Part shown: positions 54,238 through 63,392 of the stretch, one piece after another
How the letters are laid out: the number at the start of each line of letters is the position of its first letter
Numbering within the stretch: position 1 is the first letter of the stretch
NCBI GenBank assembly: GCA_964405335.1
Contig: CAYONP010000019.1
Coordinates: 1 to 64,000 of the forward strand
Origin: CAYONP01 sp964405335
GTDB taxonomy: Bacteria; Armatimonadota; UBA10988
DNA length: 64,000 bases
Direction of reading: 5' to 3'
Made by a program: the position numbers and the translations under genes
The notes under the pieces: generated by a model
What the model saw: only the letters and a program-made list of their open reading frames with translations
Told to the model about the DNA's origin: nothing
The model's database searches: none

Positions 54238-55028
54238 GCACAGCGGTGGACGACAGCACGCTGATTGAGGAGCTGCCCAAGCTCAACGAGCTGCAGCAGG
54301 TGGACCTGCGCATCGGCGAGTTGCTCGCCCTGCGCGCCGAGCTCGACGACGGCAGCGCCAAGCAGGCCGAGTTGCTGCGGGCGCAGGCTCGACTCGATCA
54401 GGTCAACCGCCAGCTCGGTGAGTTGCGCGGGCGGCAGGTCGACCGGCGGCTCGAGCGCGACACGCTCGATGAGCGGCGCGAGCGCGACCAGCACAAGCTC
54501 TGGCAGGAGCTGCCGACCCAGGCCGAGGCCGAGGCGCTGCAGCGCGACCTGCAGGCGATCGCCAACCGACTGGATACGATCAAGATCGAGCTCGAGGACT
54601 TCGAGAACCGGATTGAGCCGCTCGAGCACCAGGCCGAGGACGAGCAGCGCACGGTCAGCGAGCTGACCGAGGAGCTCGAACAGGTCCGCACCCAGTTCGC
54701 CGACGAAGTCAAGGACATCGACGCCGAGCTGAAGTCGCTCCGCGCCGAGCGCACCGCCAAGTCGGGCGCGGTAACCGGACCGCTGCTGCACCGCTACGAG
54801 ACCATCCGCCGGCGGCGCGGCGATCCCGGCGTGGTCATGGTCACCGAGGACGTCTGCACCGCCTGCAACACGCAGTTGACGCGCTACATGCTGCGCCAGC
54901 TTCAGCTCGCGCGCACCGTGCAGAACTGCGAGAACTGCAACACCATTCTCTACTGGGCCGGCGAGGCGCGGCCGATCGCCTGGCTCGAGGAGTGGCGCGA
55001 GCAGCTCGAATACGACGACGAGGACTGA
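54234..55028 (+). CDS. COG1579 coiled-coil C4 zinc-ribbon protein (CdsZ-like)
   Basis: 264 residues. A long heptad-repeat coiled coil (about 15-185) followed by a C-terminal zinc ribbon with CTAC and CENC pairs (about 211-240). Family members bind nucleic acid or help protein folding, but the role is not settled. ATG 54234 overlaps the nif3 stop (ATGA). This Nif3-COG1579 couple is conserved in many bacteria. Confidence 0.87.
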   Translation: MSTAVDDSTLIEELPKLNELQQVDLRIGELLALRAELDDGSAKQAELLRAQARLDQVNRQLGELRGRQVDRRLERDTLDERRERDQHKLWQELPTQAEAEALQRDLQAIANRLDTIKIELEDFENRIEPLEHQAEDEQRTVSELTEELEQVRTQFADEVKDIDAELKSLRAERTAKSGAVTGPLLHRYETIRRRRGDPGVVMVTEDVCTACNTQLTRYMLRQLQLARTVQNCENCNTILYWAGEARPIAWLEEWREQLEYDDED

Positions 55029-55036
55029 TCGATCAG

Positions 55037-55095
55037 CCGTGGCCGGGCCCGCGTCGATTCGCCGACGCCGCGCACGCGGCCCGGTCGGCCACCGG
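55037..55095. terminator. Bulged GC-rich hairpin between convergent genes
   Basis: CCGTGGCC... (55037-) pairs with ...GGCCACCGG (-55095), with a further GGGCC/GGCCC stem inside and one bulge. Without a T-run, but positioned as a shared terminator for the COG1579 gene and the convergent exported protein gene. Confidence 0.4.
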
Positions 55096-55096
55096 C

Positions 55097-56071
55097 TCAC
55101 CGGGCGACGAAGGCGATCTCCTTCGCCTCGATCCAGCCCTCGCCGCCCTCGGCCGCCGTGCCGTGGCAGCCGACCGTGACCGCCACCAGCTGGTGCAGGT
55201 CGAGCTGCTGGTTGGCATCCTGGCTCCAGCCGCCGAGAACCAGGCTGTCGAGCGGAATCTCGCTGGTCGTCCACTCGGCGCTGGGCTGGGGTGGGGGATC
55301 GACGATGTACTGCGCCCCGCCCGTCTCGTGCACCGAGATCAGGATCCGCACCGACCCAGGTGGCAGCGCCGCCCGCCAGGTCACCCGCAGGTGAGTGTAG
55401 CCGCTCACGTCGCCCGCCGGCAGTGCTCGCTGCGGCAGCGCGTACATGTGCGAGCCGAGCGGCATGGTGAAGGCGTAGCGCATCACCTCGACACCCTCCT
55501 CGTCGCGGGTAGTCAGCTCGCTGGTCACCGCCGGATCCTGTCCGGTGCGCCAGGCGCCGGTCACCTGTAGCGGCACCGTCGGGCGGTACGGCTCGGTCGA
55601 CAGGTCGAGCGACTCGACCTCGACCACACCGTCGCCGGCGCCCTCGACCACCAGGCCGAGCCAGAGCCGCTCGACGGCCGTCCAGTCCAGCGCCCCGTCG
55701 TCATCATGGCTGAACGCCGTCTCCTGCAGCCCGGCCAGAGACAGGCCGCGCGCGACGGCACCGGGCTCCACCGGGATCGGGTCGAGCCGATACCAGGCCC
55801 CGCCGCCGGCCTCGTAGGCGATCAGTGCCAGCCGCGCCACCATGCCGTCGGCCAACACAAGCCGGCCGCGCAGCGACAAGCTGCGCTGCGCCGCCAGGTC
55901 GCCGGCCGGGACCAACTCGACGGCGACCAGGCGGCGTGAGACGTCGGGCTTGCTGAACCGCAGCGTCTGGCCGACCAGCGTCGCCCTGACGCCGGCCACC
56001 GGCGCCACGCGCGGCTCGCGCAGCTCGGCGCCGCCGGCGACGAGCAGCAGCAGGCAGAGGCTAGGGCTCAT
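55097..56071 (-). CDS. Exported beta-rich protein of unknown function
   Basis: 324 residues with a signal peptide (MSPSLCLLLLVAGGAE) and two beta-sandwich-like halves (for example SLRGRLVLADGMVARLALIAYEAGGGAWYRL and YTHLRVTWRAALPPGSVRILISVHETGGAQYIV) that resemble carbohydrate-binding modules attached to polysaccharide hydrolases; no catalytic motif seen. Starts 11 nt before the end of the beta-helix gene, so it is co-translated with it and may assist the same polysaccharide. No named family recognised. Confidence 0.65.
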   Translation of the reverse strand: MSPSLCLLLLVAGGAELREPRVAPVAGVRATLVGQTLRFSKPDVSRRLVAVELVPAGDLAAQRSLSLRGRLVLADGMVARLALIAYEAGGGAWYRLDPIPVEPGAVARGLSLAGLQETAFSHDDDGALDWTAVERLWLGLVVEGAGDGVVEVESLDLSTEPYRPTVPLQVTGAWRTGQDPAVTSELTTRDEEGVEVMRYAFTMPLGSHMYALPQRALPAGDVSGYTHLRVTWRAALPPGSVRILISVHETGGAQYIVDPPPQPSAEWTTSEIPLDSLVLGGWSQDANQQLDLHQLVAVTVGCHGTAAEGGEGWIEAKEIAFVAR

Positions 56072-58709
56072 GGATCACCTCCAGGTCGTCGAGGTAGAAG
56101 ACGGTCGGCTCGGTCGCCGTGCTGCAGAAGCCGAGCCAGTCGAGGCGACCGAACTCGGGCGCCAGCGGCACGGTCAGCTCGACGGCGGCGCGGCCGGGCA
56201 CGCTCAGCGAAAGGGTCCAAGCCTCGCCGCCGCCGACGGGTGACCGAAGCTCGAACCCAATCCACGCCCCGTCGCGCAGCGCGATGGGCGGCTGGCCAGG
56301 CACGGTCAGCGTGTTGTCGCGGATTGAGAGCGTCGGACCGACGCCATAGTCCTGCCCAGCCGGCCAGGTGCGCCACTCGTGAAACAGCACCGCGCCGGGG
56401 GTCAAGTAGAGCCTGAACCGGCAGGTGGTGCTGCCCGTGTCGTGGTGGGGCCGCCAGTAGAAATGCGGGTCGAACGGATAGGTCAGCCCGTCGGTGTCGG
56501 CGACGCGGAGAGACTGCGCACCCGAGGCGGCCTGTTCGTCGGTGACCATGACCAGTCGACGGTTCTCCTGGTGCAGCTCCGCGCCCGGCGGCTCGGCGCC
56601 GAGCGGTGCGAGGTCGAAGTCTTCGCGCACCGACATCGGCGGCAGCGGCGACGGCTCGGGGGCAAACCGGACCGCGGGATACTCGACCGAACCGGCCAGC
56701 GCGACCCAGTCGGGATCGCCATAGACGCCGGCCTGCCGCCAGTCGAACGGCTCAAAGCCGAGCGCCCGCGCCGGCGAGTCGTCGCGCAGATTCCACTCGT
56801 CGTCGAGCCCGGGATCGGCGACGATGCTGCCCTCCTCGATGCCGACCTGCTCCTGCAGCTCCGCCAGGCTCAGCTCACCGAAGCGGACCTCGCCGGCGCG
56901 GTTCCAGTAGAGGTTGTTCGCCGCGCGGATCCAGGGCGTGTTCCAGCTACCGGCGGTGAACACCGGACCGCCGTCCCAGAGCACGAGGTTGCGCTCGAAG
57001 GTGAACGAGACGTGCTCCTCGGGCCGCGAGCGCTGGAGCTGACCGTCGCGGCTGAAGGCGAGGATGTTGTTGCGGATCACGTTCTCCTCGCCGTAGTGCT
57101 GGTGGTAGGTGCCGGTCTTCACGTCGTGGACCAGGTTGCGCTCCATCACGATCTGCGAGCTGCCCTCGTCGTTGTACAGCCCCCAGCCGCCCCGGCCGTA
57201 GCGGTCGTAGCTCCAGACATCGTGGATATGGTTGCCGCTGACCGAGGTGCCGGGCGAGATGCCCAGGGTGTAGACCCCGCCCATGTCGCTCAAGACGCCC
57301 CAGCCCAGGTGGTGGAGGTGATTGTCGTCGATGGTGTTGCGCACCGCATGGCTCTCGCCGTAGCCCCAGACCCAGCCGACCGAGATGCCGGTGTAGAAGA
57401 AGTCGGCGATGTCGTTGTGGGTCACTCGGTTGTCGGGGCTGTGGCCGATCCAGACGCCGACCGCGCCGTGGTGGATGCGCCCGCCCGCGTGGATGATGCA
57501 GTTGTCGACCACGTTGCCCGCCGTGCGTTCGCCCTCGGGCAGCGGCCGGAAGTTCCAGCCCTGGCCGATCCGTACCCCGCCGGCGCCGAGGTCGTGCAAG
57601 TAGCAGCGCTCGACCCGCGAGTCGCGCACGCCGCGGTGGAACCAGACCGCCCAGGTGCCGGTGTGCCGGACTTCGCAATCGAGCAGGCTCAGCCGGCGCG
57701 CCGCATCGGCCTGGATCACTGCTGGGATGCCGTGGCTCGCCTGGGCGTCGGAGTTGCCCTGCGGCGGCAGCGACCAGCCGGCGTGCTCGAAGGTCAGGCC
57801 CTCGAACGACACCTCCTCGACCAGCAGGCCGAGGTCCGGATCACCAGCGATGATCACGAACTGCTCGAGCCGCGGGGCGACCAGCGTGCTCTCGGCCGGC
57901 ACCTCGCCCGGTCGGGGCAGGTACCAGAGCACGCCGTCGGGGTCGAGGCACCACTCGCCGGGCTGGTCGAGCGCGGCGAGAAAGCCCTCGAGCCGGAACC
58001 GCTGCGCGGCGCCCCACTGCATGAACGGCCAGACCGCCGGGCCGGTGGTGACCACCGTGCCGGTGTCGGGATCGACCGCGGCGAGGCGATGGCGGGAATG
58101 CTCCCACGAATGAAAGGCCACCAGCGTCACGCCGGCCAGCTCATCGTCGGCCATGCCGAACAGCGGTTCGAGGTCGTCGGCGCGGGCGCGTAAGGCGCGG
58201 CGCGATAAGTCGACCGGCTCGCCGGTCAGCGGGTCGGCGCCGTAGGTCACCTTCTCGGTGGTGTAGTAGTAGAACTCGTTCGGCGACCGCGCCGGCGTGG
58301 CCCGTTCGCCGTTGACCCAGAGCTGCTCGAACCGCACGCCGTCGGGCACCGTCGCCCGCCACAGGCCGTCGGCGGTGACCTGCACGCCGGTGATCTCCAC
58401 TCCGCCGCTGAACACCGGCCGCGCGCCCGGAGCGGCGACCCAGCGGGTCAGGCTGTCCTGTGGCCCCAGCCGCAGCGGCTCCGCCAACCGGTATTGCCCG
58501 GCGGCAATCTGGACCGTCGCCGGCTCGGTGCGCGGCCGGCCGCGGAGTCGGTCGCGCGCGGCGGCCAGGCTGGCCAGCGGGCCGTCGGTGTGGGCGGCAT
58601 TGGGCGCCGGCAGCCGCCCGCTCCAGGCGTCGCTGCCCTCGGGCGCGACGTAGAGCGTCTGGCCGGCGGCCGGCAGAATGACGAGGCTGAGCAGCAAGGG
58701 CAGTCGCAT
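56061..58709 (-). CDS. Exported right-handed beta-helix protein (polysaccharide-active type)
   Basis: 882 residues with a signal peptide and the usual N-terminal block of large planctomycete/Bacteroidota beta-helix hydrolases or lyases (TLYVAPEGSDAWSGRL, GPLASLAAARDRLR, PATVQIAAGQYRLAEPLRLGPQDSLTRW). Parallel beta-helix rungs span about 300-600 (VVDNCIIHAG, NRVTHNDIADF, NTIDDNHLHHLGWG, SGNHIHDVW), and a C-terminal jellyroll of about 200 residues may bind carbohydrate. Could be a lyase or a GH; the catalytic residues are not evident. ATG 58709 shortens a much longer open frame. It is divergent from the second GH51 gene. Confidence 0.75.
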   Translation of the reverse strand: MRLPLLLSLVILPAAGQTLYVAPEGSDAWSGRLPAPNAAHTDGPLASLAAARDRLRGRPRTEPATVQIAAGQYRLAEPLRLGPQDSLTRWVAAPGARPVFSGGVEITGVQVTADGLWRATVPDGVRFEQLWVNGERATPARSPNEFYYYTTEKVTYGADPLTGEPVDLSRRALRARADDLEPLFGMADDELAGVTLVAFHSWEHSRHRLAAVDPDTGTVVTTGPAVWPFMQWGAAQRFRLEGFLAALDQPGEWCLDPDGVLWYLPRPGEVPAESTLVAPRLEQFVIIAGDPDLGLLVEEVSFEGLTFEHAGWSLPPQGNSDAQASHGIPAVIQADAARRLSLLDCEVRHTGTWAVWFHRGVRDSRVERCYLHDLGAGGVRIGQGWNFRPLPEGERTAGNVVDNCIIHAGGRIHHGAVGVWIGHSPDNRVTHNDIADFFYTGISVGWVWGYGESHAVRNTIDDNHLHHLGWGVLSDMGGVYTLGISPGTSVSGNHIHDVWSYDRYGRGGWGLYNDEGSSQIVMERNLVHDVKTGTYHQHYGEENVIRNNILAFSRDGQLQRSRPEEHVSFTFERNLVLWDGGPVFTAGSWNTPWIRAANNLYWNRAGEVRFGELSLAELQEQVGIEEGSIVADPGLDDEWNLRDDSPARALGFEPFDWRQAGVYGDPDWVALAGSVEYPAVRFAPEPSPLPPMSVREDFDLAPLGAEPPGAELHQENRRLVMVTDEQAASGAQSLRVADTDGLTYPFDPHFYWRPHHDTGSTTCRFRLYLTPGAVLFHEWRTWPAGQDYGVGPTLSIRDNTLTVPGQPPIALRDGAWIGFELRSPVGGGEAWTLSLSVPGRAAVELTVPLAPEFGRLDWLGFCSTATEPTVFYLDDLEVIHEP

Positions 58710-58802
58710 GATCCCGTCCCCAGAGCCAGCTTCGCGGCCGGTGGCGGCCAACCTCCGCAGGAACCCGGCCGTCACGCGCCAACTCCGCCGCAGGAGCGCG
58801 CC

Positions 58803-60815
58803 GTGCTGTCGTTCTTGCCGTTTCTCACCGCCACCATCGGCGTCGGTGCCGACGAGCTGTTCGAGTATCAGCGCGGCGACGGGCCGACCGTGCTTCGCCT
58901 CGACACCAACCTGCTCGCCGACGAGCCGCTCGATCCGCGCCTGTGCGGCAACTTCCTCGAGCATCTCGGCGGCGTGATCTACGACGGTGTCTGGGCCCAG
59001 TGCCTCGCCGCGCCGACCTTTGAGCCGCTCGACGACCGCTCCTGGGGCTGGTTCCAGCGCGAGCCGTGGGTCGCCTTCCTCGACCGGCAGACACCCTTCC
59101 CGTGGCAGGTCGAGGGCGAGCTGACCGTCACCGCCGCACCCGACGCGACGGTCAACCAGCAATCGCTGCGGCTCGCCGCCGGCGGCGCCGGCGCGCTGGT
59201 CCAGCGCAACACGTTGCCGCTGCACCGCACCGGTGAGTACCGCGGCTCGGTCTACCTGCGCGCCGAGGGCCCGTCGCGCCTGCGGTTGGCCGTCCGCCGG
59301 CCCGACGGCGAGGAACTGGGCGCCGTCGACCTCCGCGCAGGCAAAGCGTGGCGCCGAGTCGAGTTCGCCCTCAGCCTGGCGAGGCCCGACGGCGTCGGCA
59401 ATGACGTTCAGGTGCGGCTCGAGCTCGACGGCCCGGGCGCTGTGGAGCTGGACAACCTCGAGCTCTTCCCCACCGATGCCGTCGACGGCATGGATCCCGA
59501 CATCATCCGCCTGTCGCGCGAGTGGCGGATGCCCATCCTGCGGTACCCTGGCGGCAACTTCGTCAGCGGCTACCACTGGCGCGACGGCGTCGGCCCGCAT
59601 GACCAGCGGCGCACCATGCCCAACCCGGCCTGGGCGGGGATCGAGTACAACACCTTCGGCACCGACGAGTTCATGCGCTTCTGCGAGCTGATCGGCACGG
59701 CGCCGATGATCTGCGTCAACATCGGCAACGGCACGCCCGAGGAGGCGGCCGCCTGGGTCGAGTACTGCAACGGCTCGACGGCCACGCCGATGGGCGCGCT
59801 GCGGGCGGCCAACGGCCACCCCGAGCCATACAACGTGCGGCTGTGGGAGGTGGGCAACGAGATCTACGGCTCGTGGCAGATTGGCCACTGCGACGCGGCC
59901 GAGAACCTGCGCCGCTACAACGCCTTCAGCGCCGCCATGCTGGCCGCCGACCCGACCATCGAGCTGATCGCCTGCGGCAACCACCGCGATGACCGCTGGC
60001 AGGAGACGCTCCTCCACGGCGCGGTGCCGCTGACCAGCATCTCCGAGCATCCCCTGGTCCACCCCGGCCACATGCCGCGCGACGAGACCCTGGCCCAGAT
60101 GTGGCCGCGCATCGCCGCGCACCCGTGGTGGTACTGGCGCGACTACCTGCCGCATCTGCGCGACTTGGCCGCGCAAGCCCACCGGCCGGGGATCGAAATC
60201 GCCGTCACCGAGTGGGGCATCATCGCCGGCGGCGACGACCGCAACCTGTTCGAGCTGCCGCACGCCCAGAACCAGGCCGGTGCGGTCTATGCCGGCTGCC
60301 TGCTCAACGCCCTGCTGCGCCGGCACGACATGGTAAAAGTGGCCAACATCACCGGCCTGCTGCACGGCGGCGGATTGCGCCGATGGGGCAAAGTCGCCTA
60401 CGGCGACCCGCAATATTACGTCAGTCGACTGTGGGTCGACGCGATGGGCGGGCGGCTGATTCGCCTTGAGCAGAGCGGCCCCGGCTACGACGCCGACTCG
60501 CGCAACGGGCTGCCTGCCGTGGCCGACACGCCGTGGCTCGACGCGGCCGCGGTCCTCGCCGCCGACGGCCGGACGATCCACCTGTTCATGGTCAACCGCT
60601 CGTTGACGGAGTCGATCACACCGGCGGTCGAGCTGCCCGGCTGGCGCGCGGCACGCGGCTGGCGGGTCGATTCCGGGGGTGATCCGGTGCGGCGCAACAG
60701 CCCAGCGGAGCCGCGCGCCGTGGCCGACGAGCCGCTGAGCGAGGCGGAGCTGGCCGCCCTAACTTGCCCGCCGCTGTCGGTCACGCGGGTCGACTATGCG
60801 CGCGATGGCGGGTAG
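58803..60815 (+). CDS. Alpha-L-arabinofuranosidase-like GH51 with N-terminal insert domain
   Basis: 670 residues. A short hydrophobic N-terminus that may be a signal sequence, the GH51 start NFLEHLGGVIYDGVWAQCL, then an inserted carbohydrate-binding-like beta domain (about 80-220) and the catalytic barrel with acid/base E353 (WEVGNEIYG) and nucleophile E470 (VTEWGII), followed by the C-terminal beta domain. GTG 58803 has AGGAG at good spacing. Related to, but diverged from, the GH51 at 28773. Its last 57 bases overlap the convergent TPR gene. Confidence 0.85.
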   Translation: MLSFLPFLTATIGVGADELFEYQRGDGPTVLRLDTNLLADEPLDPRLCGNFLEHLGGVIYDGVWAQCLAAPTFEPLDDRSWGWFQREPWVAFLDRQTPFPWQVEGELTVTAAPDATVNQQSLRLAAGGAGALVQRNTLPLHRTGEYRGSVYLRAEGPSRLRLAVRRPDGEELGAVDLRAGKAWRRVEFALSLARPDGVGNDVQVRLELDGPGAVELDNLELFPTDAVDGMDPDIIRLSREWRMPILRYPGGNFVSGYHWRDGVGPHDQRRTMPNPAWAGIEYNTFGTDEFMRFCELIGTAPMICVNIGNGTPEEAAAWVEYCNGSTATPMGALRAANGHPEPYNVRLWEVGNEIYGSWQIGHCDAAENLRRYNAFSAAMLAADPTIELIACGNHRDDRWQETLLHGAVPLTSISEHPLVHPGHMPRDETLAQMWPRIAAHPWWYWRDYLPHLRDLAAQAHRPGIEIAVTEWGIIAGGDDRNLFELPHAQNQAGAVYAGCLLNALLRRHDMVKVANITGLLHGGGLRRWGKVAYGDPQYYVSRLWVDAMGGRLIRLEQSGPGYDADSRNGLPAVADTPWLDAAAVLAADGRTIHLFMVNRSLTESITPAVELPGWRAARGWRVDSGGDPVRRNSPAEPRAVADEPLSEAELAALTCPPLSVTRVDYARDGG

Positions 60816-61838
60816 GCCGTCGTACGGGAAGCCGCGGATGATCTGCCGCTCGCCCAGCGTGCTGTCGAGCCGCTCGTAGAGCCGCCGCGCGGGGCCGTAC
60901 GAGGGGTCGACGCCGAGCGCCTGCTCGACCAAGCGCAGCGCTTGGCGGTCGCGGCCGGAATCGTAGTGGACCTGCGCCAGGTGGTAGAGCAGCACGGCGT
61001 CGGGCCGCTCGGCGGTCAGCTCCACCGCGCGGGCGAGCAGCGCCTCGGCGCGATCGTCCTGATCGGCCTGGTAGGCCGCCCAGCCGAGGCTGTCGAGGTA
61101 GAGCGCCAGCGTGTAGAGGTGGTCGCCGCGCCAGGGCGGGAGCTGCTCCCACAACCGCCACTGGTGCAGCCGGATGGCCCGGTGGATCAGCCGCTCGGCT
61201 TCGTCCAGCCGTTCGCCACGCTCGGCGTAGTGATAGCCCAGGGCGTTGAGCGCATCGGGCCGGTGCGGCCAGCCGTCGACCAGGCCGAGGAAGAGCAGCT
61301 CGGCCTCGTCGTCGCGGCCGACGTCGTCGAGCAGACTGCCGAGCCGGTAGCGCACCTCGAAATCGAGTTCGCCGCCGGGCGCGACGCGGTGCAGCGCCGC
61401 CTCGAGCATCGCCGCCGCCTCGGGCACGCGACCAACCGCCGCGTGATAGTCGCCCAGCGCGAAGAGCAGTCGGGGATCACCGCGGAGCAGCAGGCCGCGA
61501 CCCGACAGCTCACTGATTAGCCGCTGGGCCCGATCGTCGCCGCCGGCGGTGTAGAGCCCGAGCAGCGGCAACGCCAGCGCGCCCTGGTACCGCGCGTCGG
61601 TCGGCCGGTATGCGCGGAGGCGTTCGTAACTGGCGGCGGCGGCCGGTGCATCGGCGGTGGCGGCGTAGTCGGCCAGCATGGCGCAGGTTGCCGCGCGGCC
61701 GAACTCGAGCACCGCCTCGGGCCGCACCCCGGCGCCGCCGGCCAGCGCCAGCAGCAGGGCGAGCAGGGCGAGGTGCTCCCACCGCCAACGGCTCCGCGGC
61801 GACGGCGCGAGGTTCACCCGCAGGTCCAGTTCACTCAC
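60759..61838 (-). CDS. Membrane-anchored TPR protein
   Basis: 359 residues. An N-terminal membrane helix (about 21-38) followed by six or more tetratricopeptide-like repeats (for example DYHAAVGRVPEAAAMLEAALHRVAPG, GYHYAERGERLDEAERLIHRAI, DSLGWAAYQADQDDRAEALLARAVEL, AQVHYDSGRDRQALRLVEQALGVDPSYGPA). Probably a protein-protein scaffold on the periplasmic or cytoplasmic face; partner unknown. ATG 61838 overlaps the tsaC stop (ATGA). Confidence 0.78.
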   Translation of the reverse strand: MSELDLRVNLAPSPRSRWRWEHLALLALLLALAGGAGVRPEAVLEFGRAATCAMLADYAATADAPAAAASYERLRAYRPTDARYQGALALPLLGLYTAGGDDRAQRLISELSGRGLLLRGDPRLLFALGDYHAAVGRVPEAAAMLEAALHRVAPGGELDFEVRYRLGSLLDDVGRDDEAELLFLGLVDGWPHRPDALNALGYHYAERGERLDEAERLIHRAIRLHQWRLWEQLPPWRGDHLYTLALYLDSLGWAAYQADQDDRAEALLARAVELTAERPDAVLLYHLAQVHYDSGRDRQALRLVEQALGVDPSYGPARRLYERLDSTLGERQIIRGFPYDGLPAIARIVDPRDRQRRAS

Positions 61839-62449
61839 CGCTCGCCTCCGGCGACGCGTTCGATTTCGGCGGCCGACACGGCGCCCTGGCGAAGCACCTC
61901 AATCTCTTCATCTCGCACGCGCACCACCGTCGACGGCACGCCGCCGCGGCAGGGCCCGCCGTCGGCGGCCAGCCCGACCGACGCGCCAAGCGCCGCGGTC
62001 GCCGCGTCGCAATCGGTCGCCGGCGGCTCACCCGCCAGGTTGGCGCTCGACGCCGCCAGCGGCCCCGTGCGGGCCAGCAGCCGGCGCAGATCGGCGTGGT
62101 CAGGGCAGCGCAGCCCGATGGTTCCATCGGCGGCGACCACCTCGGCCGGCGTGCCGGGCCGGGCCGCGAGGACCAGCGTCAACGGGCCGGGCCAGAGCGC
62201 CTCGGCCAGCCGCCGGGCCGCCGCCGGCGGCTCCAGCGCCAGGTCGAGCGCCGACTGAGCGCCGTCGACCAGCACCTGCAGCGGCTTGCCGTCGGGCCGC
62301 CCCTTGGCCGCCAGCAGCGCGGCGATGGCCGCCGGGCGATCGATCCGGCAGGCGATGCCATAGACGGTCTCGGTCGGCACCAGCACCGGCTCGCCCGCGG
62401 CCAGCGCCCGCGCGGCGGCGGCCAGGCCCGCCTCGTCGGCCAAGCTCAC
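61835..62449 (-). CDS. L-threonylcarbamoyladenylate synthase (Sua5/YrdC/YciO family)
   Basis: 204 residues. Makes threonylcarbamoyl-AMP for the t6A37 modification of ANN-decoding tRNAs. Motifs GEPVLVPTETVYGIAC, KGRPDGKPLQVLV, LWPGPLTLVL, IGLRCPDH and GPLAASSANLAGEPPATD. The GTG start at 62449 overlaps the prmC stop (GTGA); an ATG at 62518 in frame would overlap prmC by 73 nt and adds no conserved sequence. prmC-tsaC is a frequent bacterial gene pair. Confidence 0.9.
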   Translation of the reverse strand: MSLADEAGLAAAARALAAGEPVLVPTETVYGIACRIDRPAAIAALLAAKGRPDGKPLQVLVDGAQSALDLALEPPAAARRLAEALWPGPLTLVLAARPGTPAEVVAADGTIGLRCPDHADLRRLLARTGPLAASSANLAGEPPATDCDAATAALGASVGLAADGGPCRGGVPSTVVRVRDEEIEVLRQGAVSAAEIERVAGGER

Positions 62450-63321
62450 GCGCCGCGGGCCCGGCGCATGGCCAGCCCCCGCGGCCGACCGTTCAGATCC
62501 AGGGTCACGTCCCGACATGCCAGCCAGCCCGTCGCGGCGAAGATGCGCTCAAGTGACTCGATCTGTTCCGGGTCGCACTCGACCACGATGACGCCGCCCG
62601 GCTCGACCAACCGCATCGCCTGCGGTGCCAGGCGGCGATAAAGCTCCAACCCGTCGCGTCCACCGTCGAGGGCGGTTCGCGGCTCCCAGTCGCGGACCTC
62701 CGGTGCCAGACCGGCGATGCGCTCGCTGGGGATGTAGGGCAGGTTGGCGAACAGCCCCGCCAGCCGGCCGGCAAAGCCCGAGGCCAGCAGCGGCTCGGCC
62801 AGGTCGCCCAGCATCGGCGCCACCCGGTCGGCCACGCCATGGGCAAGGCTATTCTGCCGCGTGCAGGCGATCGCCGCCGGGTCGGAATCGAGCGCGTAGA
62901 CGCGTGCCTGGGGCGCCAGCACGGCGACCGCCACCGCCACCGCGCCGGAGCCGCAGCCGACCTCGGCCACCTCGGCGGCGGCCGGCAGCTCGGCGAGGAA
63001 GCGCTCGACCAGCGGTTCGGTGTCCCAGCGAGGGATGAGCACGCCGGGGCCGACCTCGATGCCGAGGCCCATGAACTCCTGCCGGCCGAGCACGTAAGCC
63101 AGCGGCTCGCGCCGGCAACGGCGGGCGAGCAACGGCTCGAGGCGCTCGGGCCGCTCGGCCGGTTCGCCTCGCGCCAAGCTCACCTCGGTGCGGCTCAACC
63201 CGAGCAGGTGGCCGATCAGCAGGGTCGCCTCGAGCGCAGCTTCATCAATCCCGGCCGCGGCCAGCCGCTGCTCGGCCACGGCGAGCCAATCGCCCCAAGT
63301 CTCGGGGTCAGACCCCGACAT
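62446..63321 (-). CDS. prmC: Peptide chain release factor N5-glutamine methyltransferase
   Basis: 291 residues. Methylates the Gln of the GGQ motif in release factors 1 and 2. The N-terminal helical domain (WGDWLAVAEQRLAAAGIDEAALEATLLIGHLLGLSR) is followed by IPRWDTEPLVE, the SAM motif VGCGSG (121-126) and the substrate motif N193-L-P-Y196, where the canonical form is NPPY. ATG 63321 and the first six codons (MSGSDP) lie inside REP-like element D. The GTGA junction couples it to tsaC. Confidence 0.92.
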   Translation of the reverse strand: MSGSDPETWGDWLAVAEQRLAAAGIDEAALEATLLIGHLLGLSRTEVSLARGEPAERPERLEPLLARRCRREPLAYVLGRQEFMGLGIEVGPGVLIPRWDTEPLVERFLAELPAAAEVAEVGCGSGAVAVAVAVLAPQARVYALDSDPAAIACTRQNSLAHGVADRVAPMLGDLAEPLLASGFAGRLAGLFANLPYIPSERIAGLAPEVRDWEPRTALDGGRDGLELYRRLAPQAMRLVEPGGVIVVECDPEQIESLERIFAATGWLACRDVTLDLNGRPRGLAMRRARGA

Positions 63322-63385
63322 CGTGCTTCATGTGGCAATCCCGCGGCTGTCCGTTACACGCTGCGCGATCCTGGGACCTGACCCC
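63304..63385. repeat. REP-like palindromic element D (82 bp), overlapping the prmC start
   Basis: Arms GGGGTCAGACCCC (63304-63316) and GGGACCTGACCCC (63373-63385); the first arm is itself palindromic. A GTTAC core lies 28 bases from the right end, as in elements A and C. It lies between the oxidoreductase stop (63393) and prmC, and includes the prmC initiation codon and first six codons. Confidence 0.85.
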
Positions 63386-63392
63386 GGGGCGA

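Noticed and set aside
58710..60581. Extension of the beta-helix frame upstream to 60581 (total of about 1506 codons)
   Set aside because: The added part is antisense to the GH51 gene with its intact catalytic motifs, while ATG 58709 starts directly with a signal peptide.
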